A stretch of 64,000 bases of DNA from Clavelina lepadiformis (taxonomy: Eukaryota > Chordata > Ascidiacea > Aplousobranchia > Clavelinidae), in assembly GCF_947623445.1 (NCBI RefSeq), contig NC_135248.1:12533820-12597819 (forward strand), written 5' to 3'. Both the position numbers and the translations under genes were made by a program. The first letter of the stretch is position 1, and the number at the start of each line of letters is the position of its first letter. The notes under the pieces are model-generated. The model was not told the DNA's origin. It ran no database searches and was given only the letters and a program-made list of their open reading frames with translations. Shown here piece by piece: positions 14,454 to 25,900 of the stretch.

Positions 14454-17142
14454 TCAATTTGATGGCTGAACCAGTTTAACAACTGTTGACGACTTCAATG
14501 CTTTTACGGCCTCGTAAAAGACATTTTTCCACGATTCTGACGTCCTCCGGGGATTCTCAACCAGTTTTGTGGTTTCGCTGTGTTCAGGAGTTTTATTCCG
14601 GCTTATTATTGCGCTCTCTCTTTTGTCTTTACATGAAATTGCGTTACCGCTAGCTGAAGCTTCAGAGTCGGATAAAGTTAAAATCTCCGAACTGAAACTG
14701 CTGCTACTTCCATCGCTTGAACCTGGATCCAATCCGCTGTCTCCCGTCCCAGTTCTGTTTCGGTTTTCTTCCTTTTTTTCTTTGTACTCATCTCTGCGAA
14801 GAATTGTTTCTTTATTTCACCTTTCAGAACACGCCATTTGTCCATGGTATTGTGCACACGCAATATTAGAAGTGTCTCGTTTATTCAGTTTTTACCGAAG
14901 ATAAATGGGAATTATTCTAATTAAAATCCGATAACGAATGCTTTTCATCGTTTCCATGACTTTGACTTGAGCTTTTACCACGAAAGGACCATAAGTATAG
15001 CTATGACAGGCGGCTACAGATAAAACTAGCTCGTATATTAAGTCATTAACTTGAAAGAATTTTGATGCTGTTCCGAAAATTTCAAATGTAAAATTCGTGT
15101 TTTGTGGCTTGTTGCGCAACAATTATTTGTTAAAACTGCAAATGCGCCACCTGAAATTTACTCAAAAATAATTTTCCAAAATATACTCACTGGTGAGCAA
15201 TAATGTAGACTCCGATGAAAGACAAAATGCAGCCGAAAAGAAAAATGAAGATTCGATCAAAGGCGACACCTTTGAATTCTTTGTAGAATATAGCACCGGC
15301 TAGAATCGCGCTTATAGTGAAGAAAATGAAGTTGACCGGCACCACGTCAGAGACATCATACAGTTGCATAGCCTGGAAAGCACCCGAAGTTTTAGAGTTA
15401 TAAATACAGCACTTGAAGCGTGGCAAACAACTGCACGATTAGATTACTCTTTGCGAAATGGAAACACTAACACTTGCTGCAATTAATTACAAACAGATTC
15501 AAAGATATACGTATAACTGACATATCGTTCCGTAATACCTTGGCTTACGTCTGGATAATTTCAAACAATTTAACAAGAATACTTGAACGAAATTTTGGCA
15601 ATTCCATTTCAGTCAGTAATATTTGGCTTACAGGTATTAACCCAAACTCTCAAATAATTTTCCAAAATATTGGAACTATCGTAACATATTAATGTTTGCA
15701 ATGCTACTTCTATGCAGTGGGGTTATTTTGGGGTTATTGTAGGTTGTTCTTATAATTTAGTAAAAGGATTTGTATTCTTGATTAGAACATGCACAATAAC
15801 TCTTAAAATATAATCAACATCACTCACTCGGTTAAGAAAACGAATCTGAGTGGCTGTTGTAATCGGTAAGATGATCAGGCTGACCCAGAAAAATGCGTTA
15901 AGGATTTGCTGGCGACCTTGAAATATTGTTTCAGATATCATTGTTGACACAGCTTTTGCTGCTATTATGGTTATGGAAGCTATTACGGCGACGAGCAGTA
16001 GAAGAATAATCAAATGTTCATTGCCACGAACGAATCTGTAAATATCTATATAAATTTGGGAATATCGTAGAATTCAGAATTATTGCAATGTTACCTAGTT
16101 TGCATTTATTCTTCAAGTTATCCTACACCAGTTTCATTTCGTAACAACTTTACCAGAACAACATGCAAATCACAACTATACTAATAATTTCACAATTATC
16201 TTAAACATGCTTCGCTAAAAATAACATAAACTACTGTTATGCTAAATTAAACAAGTTTTAGGAAGTTAGTGTAAAATCGCCATGTACTTGAGGTAGAGCA
16301 AAATAGCCAGTACGACGATTTCAACGCCAACATACAATAAGAAAGTCCAAGCCTGTAGATATGTTACGATCTCCACGCTCGTCAGAGTTGGGCTTCCTCT
16401 CGCAGAAAAGCTTATCAAGGTCACTGAGCCAACCTACATAGTATAGAATGTTGAATTAATGGGCGTAGAGCTTTGATTTGAAGGTCTTTTGGGGGACGCA
16501 TACATCATTATTTTGCGATGGTTTTAGGTGAACGCGTGGTGTCCTAAAAGCAAGGTGTGTGCGAGAATCAAATTTTACCAACACAATTAATTTCAAAGTA
16601 AAACAATTTCAAAATAACCAAACAAACTCTGACATGAATACTTACTATAACCAGCGTTACTCCCATCATGCTCGGCATCGAGATTGGTTCCCGTAAAAAA
16701 ACGAAGGCTATGATCGCATTAGCAATTACGGCGACGCTTCCGAGCGGAGCTACTAGGGAGGCAGGAGCAAATCCGTACGCCATAAAGTTGCCCAATTCCC
16801 CGCCGATCATTAAAAACATCCCCAGCCACCACCATTTGTCCAAGCAGTATTTCATTCCGCTGTCTTGCCCCAACCTATTATACAGTAAGCATAATTATTA
16901 CTACGCAGGTAATTATAATTATAGATGAAAGCATTTAAAATATAAAAACATTATTTGGAATACCTGTTATGCGCCTTTTTCTGTACGGTGAGCGATATAC
17001 TTATAAGCAAGTTGCCTCCAAGTGCCAACGCCAGCCCAATCAGCTCATGACCATCAAAGGCAACATTAGGCTCCGCGGGTATGGTAGTGTTTGTGTGAGA
17101 ACTAGTCGTAGCATTGTAGCTTTCTGTAATAATCATTTCCAT
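14454..17142 (-). CDS. NIPA-like magnesium transporter
   Basis: A member of the NIPA/ichthyin family, multi-pass proteins linked to Mg2+ transport at the plasma membrane and endosomes. Six exons join in phase: 16964-17142, 16646-16874, 16288-16433, 15828-16035, 15191-15372 and 14454-14793, giving 427 aa. Residues about 33-50 form the first hydrophobic span (LIGLALALGGNLLISISL) and lead into VQKKAHNR. Next come family hallmarks: WWWLGMFLMIGGELGNF, and YGFAPASLVAPLGSVAV at about residues 90-105. About nine spans follow, finishing in exon 5 (FIFLFGCILSFIGVYII). The last exon encodes a hydrophilic, serine-rich tail of about 110 residues. The N-terminus before the first span has several N-glycosylation sequons (NAT, NTT). 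The size and glycosylated N-terminus suit the NIPAL2/3 branch better than NIPA1/2, but I cannot separate these without a tree. Confidence 0.9.
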
Positions 17143-20100
17143 GGCTGAGTATTGTCAATCGGTTAAAAAGTTGTGTTTTTCTTTCTTGTGCTTTTCTTTA
17201 TTTCTGGCTGTTTTTATCCGACTGGATTTAGCGAGCGTTTCTTCAAAATGCGTAACATCAGGTTATCCAATTTCCAGTTATCTTTAACAAATCCATATTT
17301 ACTGTCTGCTAAATATTAAAATATATAAAGGATCATCATTCTTCCTAAACAAATAAACTTATATTTTCCAAAAAATTAGAAGTATACTTCATACGTTTGC
17401 ACTATGGCCTGCTGTGATTCATCTTCCGCCGGTTCTACAATAGCTAACGCTAATAACAGGGTAATTTGTGATTTAAAGCAGAGTAGGAAAATTGATCCCG
17501 ACTGAAAGCTGACTTACTTGTCTGCGAATAGCACCTGTCGCCTATACATTTTAAAAACAAGTTGGAAAAGATTTGATTGCTGTAGCAATTGATGCTCACA
17601 CATAAGTAGTAACACATTTTACGTTAGCGTATAAGTTATAACTTAGTACTAGGCTACTAAACACATCCGTGTGCACCTCATATAGGAAGTCGTTGCTGAA
17701 ACCACACACGAATAGTTCAAACTCCATATGCTGTAGCAAGCACGAATACATTACTTCACTGCTGTTCAACGTTAAAAATCAAATGTTTGAAAACAAGATT
17801 TATGACTTTACTGCACTACTGTCTACAGGTAATGACTGCTTTTAGCATACATGGACATAAATTAACATCTGCGTGGATAATGTCATGTGCAAACACCTGT
17901 TGGCAGCGTTCCTGACATACATGCATTTGTATTGGTGAATAATCCACAAAGCTGGGTCTACGACAGCTGAAAGCTCGTTTTGTATCATTTCGACCGATTT
18001 TTGTTGTTACAGTTAAAATTTGGGGTCACCATTTCAACACTGAAATTACCCAAATCAGTACGTAATAGGAGTATTAATCGCACAATGTGGGGAATTTGTT
18101 AAACGTTATTCCATACCGTTGCACACAAGGTAAACGCAGTTCTTAAAATTATTACGAAATTATGAACTAATTGTAATTTGTGCGCTGCCGTCTTCTGTGC
18201 AGTGAGATTAAACCGCCGCAGTTGTATTTACAAGTTCCTAAAATATCTGTTGCCCAATCGCAAAATATATTTCTACTTTTACAACTTGTCTTATACCTGA
18301 ATAACGGTAACCTTGCAGGGCGTTTGCAAATCTGCTTCGCTTCTTAATAAGATACGCAGACGATTTTTTCTCTTTTAAACATACTTTTGCCATCGTTGTC
18401 GCTTCGTATTAACGTTGGTGACGTCATTTGTGAACCGGCTACGCCATAAGTCATCTTTACGTGTTTTTGGAAGAAAGAGATGAAATGAAATCAATAGTCT
18501 TGTTATGTTTCGTAGTTGCTTTTCAAAGATGACGCAAAATTCCTACCTACTGTAGTAATTGAATTTTGGTGTATGACCGAAGAATCGATTCGACCTGATA
18601 TCTATTTTTACTCAAAACCGGTTGTTCCCAAACTGTGTTTCTTGTCGTGCTAATGCGTCGTTTGATGACCGTAAAGGCTCTGAACCAAAGAAAGTTAAAC
18701 AAAAGAGACCTCAAGATTCTGAAAACCTAAGGTTTCGAAGCACGTCCTGAAATGAAATCAAAAAAAATCTGAAGTGTGATTCCACAATAGGTTCAACAAG
18801 GGCCCAAGATACAGAACTGAATCTGTCACTATAAACGGAATTAGGCTATCCGGCTGACTGATTTGAATGTAACCTTTATTACACAAGAATATGTATACTC
18901 AATCTGATCCAGTTTGCTAGTAAAAACCCCTAACGAGGGAGATCCTTAATCTCAAATTAACTTCAAAATAAATTTGTTTTCTTTGTTTTCATAAAACATG
19001 TTGTGCAACAGTTTTTTTCGCTTGCCAGATAATTTGCTTAACCTTTCTCTGTTAACCGAAAGCCAAGATACTTTATCACTGGAGACTAGAGTCACTGGAC
19101 AAAATAGAAACGTGTTTTAGAATCTAGAATGTATCTTAATCCATTATCGCTCTGACGTCGCTCCTAATTGTCTCGTTTTAAAACGCCTGCTGGCAAGACA
19201 CTTGTTACACGTATAACGTATGTTTAAATCTGTTCCTTTGAGTCCGCATATTGTTTTGCGCAGGACGGAAACGGCGCCTTGCCTGCAAAACTGGTAGACA
19301 TCTAACTGCAATACTCAGTCTACAAATGTCATCAAGCTGTAGGAAATTTGCATTTCATTTCAGTCTGACCAAACTACTTCAATAAAGGGAAAATAGACTA
19401 AATGGATAATGTCCATCGCAGCTCGTTTCAACTGTGTTTATGAAATATGTGTCATTCATTTTCTGCAAACGCTCGATTCACCATGTCTGTTTGGGTCACA
19501 CTTGCACGTTATCAGACAAACGTTGTAAGCTTACTACGAAAGGAAATCTGAAGAGCTAGACTCTGGGCAAATTTCTGTTAAACTTTCATTTAGGTTAAAA
19601 TATATACATTTGAGCCTTTTTGCCTCATTTTAAGGCTGGAAATACTCAATAAAACTGGCTCAAGAATTCAGATAACCGAAGGCTACATTAGGCTACTAAT
19701 TTACTGGTGGGTAAAGGCTTGCAAACTCTTCGAAAACCGACCTAAATCGCACTTTAGATCATATGGTAGCTATGTATTCACCCTTTGCTCGGCGCGATGC
19801 TTTTATTAACCACACTGAAATCCGGTCTTTGATTAATTGTGAAGATAAACGTAATCGCTTCCCTCCATGCAGTAATGTGAATCTATTGTAGCGTTATATA
19901 CACCCTTGCGTCACTTGCTTTTGTTTCACTGTAATAGTTTTTGAAACAAATCCGCTCGCCTCATCTAGAAGTTCCAAACAGTTTTTGAAGTTGTACACGG
20001 GTATTCTATTCTCAGAAATATGGTCATCCATGTTTTTAGAATATATTTTCATGCAGCTTGCACATAATTTGTGGAAATCAGCTGCACTTTGCCCTTGCTG

Positions 20101-20855
20101 GAGTATATATACTTAATGAGTTAAATGGCGTGCCGTGTCATAACAGTGATATTGCCAAATAATACCGGTTGTTGTTTTTTGCTGCAGTCTTGCGTTTTTT
20201 GGTCACTGAAGTTAATTGGTTTAACCTCTGATGGACTATTTTATCTAGACTAGAATAACCTAACAACGAAGTACTGTATTATTTTATAACGCTGAAAATT
20301 GAGTAGAGTATGTATCAGCTACCCTTTACGTGTCATCCTGTAACGCGAATCATGTTTAGAACAACAACTCTTGGTTAGAAGAATGTCTACATTTTGGCAT
20401 CTCCGATATCAACGACATGTGCAACTAATTACCAGCCGTATGTTTTTACGATTAATATATATACACTGATAAGACAAGAAAGAAAAAATGCATCCACAGA
20501 CATCAGAAAAGACATAGAGAGCGGCGGTAATTTAACTCAGTTCTACCCTGAATAAGTGGAAAACTAGACTCTCGAAACTTTAATTCATATTATTTGAATA
20601 ATTAGTTGGAATTATAGGGATGCTTAATGCTTGGGAGAACTCTGTAAGCTCAGTATCATGTGACTTCAAACATTTGGTTCAGTTGCCGAAGTGAATCAAC
20701 ACAAAGTGTCAGTCTTTTTCCAAGTAACCCAAATGGAATAAATAAAAGTTTAACTTTGACTAGTTGCTTACTCCAGCGATACCACTCGAAGGGCGCCGTA
20801 ACCGCCCTCGTAATTTCGGCACCAGATTGTATAAAACGATGATTAAAAGACGTAA
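17143..20855. other. Intergenic, nothing recognised
   Basis: This 3.7-kb stretch lies between the NIPA-like start codon and the CesA stop codon. It should contain the NIPA-like promoter and the CesA 3' untranslated region. I saw no coding exons, RNA genes or convincing repeats. Confidence 0.45.
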
Positions 20856-21133
20856 CTAGGAACATTCACATTGTTCCAAGCGCTGAAACTCTCCGCTGAT
20901 TTTCGGCACGTATTGAGGACACGTTTCACTGCACTCTTGGAAGTGATCAAGAAGACAGGGGTGATATGTACCGGCAGTAAACAAACGACCATCCGATTCT
21001 CCGGGAGTTTTGACCCAAGCGTAGGCGTCTAAGCCGCTCTCCTCCGTGGTGACGCACACAGCACGTTGTAAGCTGTAGCCACCCTCTTCGTAATTGTCAT
21101 ACTCATACCCGTAACTCTCATCGTATGTAGCGT

Positions 21134-21164
<31 letters not shown>

Positions 21165-22993
21165 ACCTCCGCCGCCGCCACCACCTTCCGGTTGTTCAGG
21201 CGATACTAAATCATCAAATACATCGATTTGAGTTAACATGGTCGCTTAGCACTGAGTCAAGTGCTCACATACAGCAGAGTACTTGCTCAAACACTCAGCT
21301 TGAGTGGACCAGTTTCAAGAATTTTTTATCGGTACTCAGAGACATTTTACCAGTTGTCTTCTATTTTTACTTTTTCATTACCTTTGTTAAAGGTTGCAAA
21401 GTACCCGTGCTCAAAGGTTTCTTTAAGTTATAATGGATACTTCTACACAAAGTGTAAAACTAGCGATTTTAGTACACAGTCTATAAAGCTTAGTTACACA
21501 TGGTCCTTCTTAACTTACCCCCGCCCGCAGCTGGACTATCCGCATTATAGATAGCATCACCTCCGTTGTCAGAACCAAGAACCCATCTCTTTTTTTTCTC
21601 GACTGGATCTATTGGAATGAGAAGTATTATAACAATGACAGTCGTTTATTCTAGACATGGCATTGTGATGCTTGATGTAGTCTTCAAAGTGTGCAGTCGT
21701 ATGTTTGTATCAACATGAATTAAGCATGTGGGGTTTCTAGTTACATTTGCGGACCACTTAGCACCTATATCTCAACCGTATTAAGTTTTTGTCGTCATAA
21801 TTACCGTCGCTGGCCGCGTCTTCCTCTATATCTAACTCTTCGTTGAGCACTGCGCCGGTGACTATGCCAACTTTAGCCCCAGGGCCCCACGAAGGTATGC
21901 TGCCGTTTTTCACGGTGGGTGGATCATAAGTGCACTGATTGATCTCATCTAATGACCTAGAACACATATAATCGTATTGTGATAGGTTATTGGAGAAAGA
22001 AAGAAATGTCAAGTTTCATGGGTTAACACTGTGCTGTTTTTTTTGAAGTACCTGCTTGAAAACTGGCCACCGTTTCTTGAGGTGTCAATGATGTAATGTA
22101 ATCCAGTTTCACAATGAATCGCTGAAGCTAACAGATCATTAAATGAGGAATTAACGAAAGAGCCGACGTTGATGGAAAATCCTCGAATAGTCGGCGGCAT
22201 TTGCTTCATAACTCCTATTATGTGGTCAAGGTTAACTTGCCATTGTAGATACATGGCGTTACCCGAGTCGACATACACCCAAGCACTTGGAAACAAGTCT
22301 ACCACGTTTTGTACTCTAGTTGCAAAAGCCACCTAGAAGATAAGTAGGTTTCCGTTGTTTATCTTAAATATTGTCCGTGAATAGAACTTTACATACACTT
22401 CAGCACTTTGTTGTACCATAGTAGGCTACTTCAAGTTGTAAGAAAAGCATACGCTAGCGCTAGATTAAAGAACTAGACTTACTTGATACTCGGTGTTGTG
22501 ATATTCGGTCTTAGAATTAAAGGTGTGCATAAGTAACGATGGTTCCATTACAATCATCGCTGGCACATCTTCTAGTTCTCTTGAATATTTTTCTATCAAT
22601 TCGTCGTACTCTTCCCAGGTATCTATTGGTTTTCAAGGAAAAAGCAATGCTTACACAAAGACTCAAACAGGAAAATGGAACTAATACCACGAACCAAATA
22701 CACTCCATTTGACAACATGTTTTTTCATGACAACATGTTTTTCAAGGCAATAAGGTGCTCACCAATACGTGAGTCGGGCATGTAATGACCCGCCTCTTCA
22801 TCTAAAGCCAGTCCTTGTGACGGATGCATAAAGAATACAATAATCGGAATTTTGTCCTCATTACAGGCGGTCTCCTTGATTTGCTGAATTGTATAAAAGT
22901 CATCTTTGAGTCCGAGCAGCCAGAAGGCGTTACGGTTGACTTGAAGACCAGATGCAATGTCTAACGTCTGCACCACAGCCAGTTCACTTTGCC
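20856..22993 (-). other. CesA GH6 (cellulase-like) domain, probably inactive
   Basis: Six exons (22763-22993, 22483-22622, 22052-22332, 21805-21956, 21519-21608, 20856-21205) encode a GH6 fold after the last membrane span, so it is probably extracellular. Family landmarks kept: FWLLGLKDD; VYVDSGNAMYLQW, matching the fungal LDAGHAGWLGW segment; and AWVKTPGESDGR, matching WVKPGGECDG. Landmarks lost: the VxYxxPxRDC signature reads VFFMHPSQGL, with Asp replaced by Gly, and the EPD signature reads VMEPSLLMHT, with the proton-donor Asp replaced by Ser. A 17-glycine run interrupts the domain before VCVTTEESGLDAYAW. Cysteines near the end (HPCLLDHFQEC, CPQY, CEC) suggest disulfides. I infer a glucan-binding or scaffolding role rather than hydrolysis. 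Confidence 0.85.
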
Positions 22994-25900
22994 CTGTAGG
23001 TTTATTCAATTGATTCTTTCTAAACTATGCTTGTATCACTAGATTTCGGCTTTAGATTTTTAACAGGAGATACTACTCAAATAGACAAATATCCAATCAG
23101 TTGCGTTTGCGTGTAATAAACGTTTGATCGTACCTAGAGTGGTGTCGTACGGATGGGGACAGACAAAGTTTTCTGTAAGATTTCTGGTAGTGAAGGCCTG
23201 TACCAAAATAAGAATGCCGCAAACCAAACGAAGTAGCAGCTGTACGTTTCTGAAGCAGGCGACCATCAGGCCAGGGATTCGAACCCGGTACCAGCAGTAG
23301 ATGACGACAATCAAATACGGCGTCATGTTGATCAAAGCCCAAGACATACCAATCATGTACATGTAGTAAAAGTAAAACTTCACGTCCGTGGCAATGACGG
23401 CTGCAAAACGAAACGAAAGGAATTACATTTTTCTCCGGTTACTGTCACAGGAAATGAAAATTTGTTGCTAAGTCCTTTTAAGTAATTCGTAATTGTAGCC
23501 TTACCTTGAACAATGGCATAGACGATGGTGATTAACATGATAAAGAACATAATGAAGTGCATGTAGCAGGCTCTGACGTCTTCCTTCTGGAATCCAACAT
23601 TTGATCCTTCGTCGTCATCGTCCGTTTTCTTTTTGGTTGTCTTGAACGTCAACTCACCTTAACAGCAAACAATTTAATTGATAACCGTTTAAGCGGCAGA
23701 ATGGAGTCGCTTATGTGATACAGCCACGAAAAGATCAAGTAGAACCTTAGTTTTGTGTCACCTTTTCCTTTCAAAATCTTTGTCCCCACAATACGTCTCA
23801 CACCGTTAAAGTAAGTGAACCATAGGTTGGTAGAAGCCAGCTCTCCGTTCCACATGTCTCTTATACTGAACCCAGGCGGCGGGAAGAGCAGCAGAATGTT
23901 TCCCAAAATATAGTAAATGAAGAAGGCGAAAGCGAACTCCAGTCCGATCTTTGATACAGGCCACAGTCCGAAGAAAATAGCCCATGCCGGTACAAGCTGG
24001 AAGAAAGGAATTGAAATGGACGCAGCAAAATAGTTAAATCCACAAGAACTGTAGAAGATCCTCTGAGACAAAGACAGGCCGGATTGCATAAGAGGAAACT
24101 CATCCAAGAAAATCTGAAGATTGCCTTTACACCATCGCGAACGTTGCTTGAAAATCTCAGTGACCTCGTGAGGCGACTGGCCAATGGCCAGTACTTCGTG
24201 ATGGTAAGCGACACCCCATCCCATTGTGCAAAGACGTAGCGACAGCAGAGTGTCCTCAGTTAGACAACCTACTGGGAAATACCCAACGTCCTTTAAGGCG
24301 TCTCCTCTTACAACGAAATTAGTGCCGCAGCAGTTAACAGCGCTCCAGCGGTCCAAACTCGGTTCGATACGATGGAAGAAGGAGACGTTTAAATGATCCC
24401 ATACGTCCTCATCGGGATTGACGTTGTAGAAGAACTGCGGCGTCTGCACCAAGGCAAGAGGCCGAGTTCTCTTCTCGGAGAAGACGGGTAGCACTCGGAG
24501 CAGATAGTTTCTCCTGCAAAGCACGCAAAGACATGGATGATAAAATGATGAAACCAACACTTTTTCGTTGTTGTGTAGTCATCCAAGAAACCCCACCTTG
24601 GCATAAAGTCAGCATCAAAAATAATCACGCATTCCTTCTCAGCATAAGCGTCATCAAATACGTAATGAAGGGTGTGATTGATGTTACCGGCCTTGGCGTG
24701 GTGAGGAACTCCAGGAAGTTTGGGTCGAGCAACATAGTGGAGGAAGACACGTCTTTAAAGTAAATGCACAAATAGTGACGAAATAAAATTGCTTATTATT
24801 AGAAGGTTTGCACATGGCAAGTAGCATTGATTGCACCATAATTTTTCGTCAAAAACAAAGATAACGGATTAATTATTTACCGTTTAGTTCGTTTTGATAA
24901 AACCCAGTTTTCCAAACTTTCTCGTTTACCATCATCCAAGACGTAAACATGAACATGAAAGTGCGGTGGCAGATCCATATGAATAATTTCGTGCACAGTC
25001 CCAGCTACCACTTCCAGAGGTTCCTAAATAAAGATATTTGGTTTTAACACCATTGTGAGCTGCTGCAGAGCCTTTTATTAGATGCAGAAGGCTTTTACGA
25101 CGACGTACCTTGTACGTCGGTACCATGATACGAGCGGTGTGAAACTTTGGTTGCAGAAAAGCATCGGTTGGAGCCTGTTCCCTGGAGACCCATTTCCACA
25201 AACACAAACCCTACCAACGAAGCATGAGCAATGAGCATCAGACAAACCTTGTTATTTGCTCTGACAAAAGCTTAGCATTAAGGTGATGTCAAAGCATTAC
25301 GAGCCGTTGGCTACCTGCAGAATAAGCGATGGAGCGGTGATAATTTCCAATATGGCGACAACGATACAGTAGATCCTGTTAAGCCCGGGTGCATCGAGCG
25401 TGAACTGGATGCGAACGTAGACGTAGGCGAGAAAGGCCAAGATGTACACAATGTAAACTGCCTGGTAAATGTAGTTGGTCTTCTTCACCGTGATTTGAGG
25501 TACTGGGATGGATGTTTCTGGTGCAGGCGTGTCATCATCAATGAACTACAAAGAAATAGAGCTTGTAGAAGTATAGCCTAGGTGTGCTCAGCCATATTTT
25601 TAAGGAAAGTATTCTGTTTATTACGATATGAAGGCTTCTTGTTTGTAGACACTTTTGCATGCTTCCAAACCCGTGGCCATTATTTTGCTATATATCGAGT
25701 AAATTACCTCTTCAAAATCATCCCAGTCGTCTTCGCAATCCGAACCGAGATCCCCTTCATCGTCCAAAATTGGCATAAATTCCTCCCTGTACATTGGAGG
25801 AGGCAGAGGCGGCGCTTTTTCGTTCTCAATCACGCTGTCCATTCTGGGAAGTGACTCGTCGTCATCTGGAGGAAGGGGTGGAGGAAATTGGTTGTGGTGG

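Noticed and set aside
21261..21554. 97-codon plus-strand frame, repeated at 36549-36842
   Set aside because: It is antisense to an intron and exon of the GH6 region. Its conservation between copies follows from the gene-conversion tract, not from coding.
23268..23300. tRNA B-box-like sequence (GGATTCGAACCC)
   Set aside because: It lies inside a CesA coding exon, and no A box or cloverleaf stems can be formed around it.
23630..23660. A 17-nt intron (GTGAG...TTCAAG) as the explanation for the CesA frame break
   Set aside because: Far below the minimum for spliceosomal introns, and the removed bases encode residues (LTFK) that fit the family. A one-base deletion is simpler.
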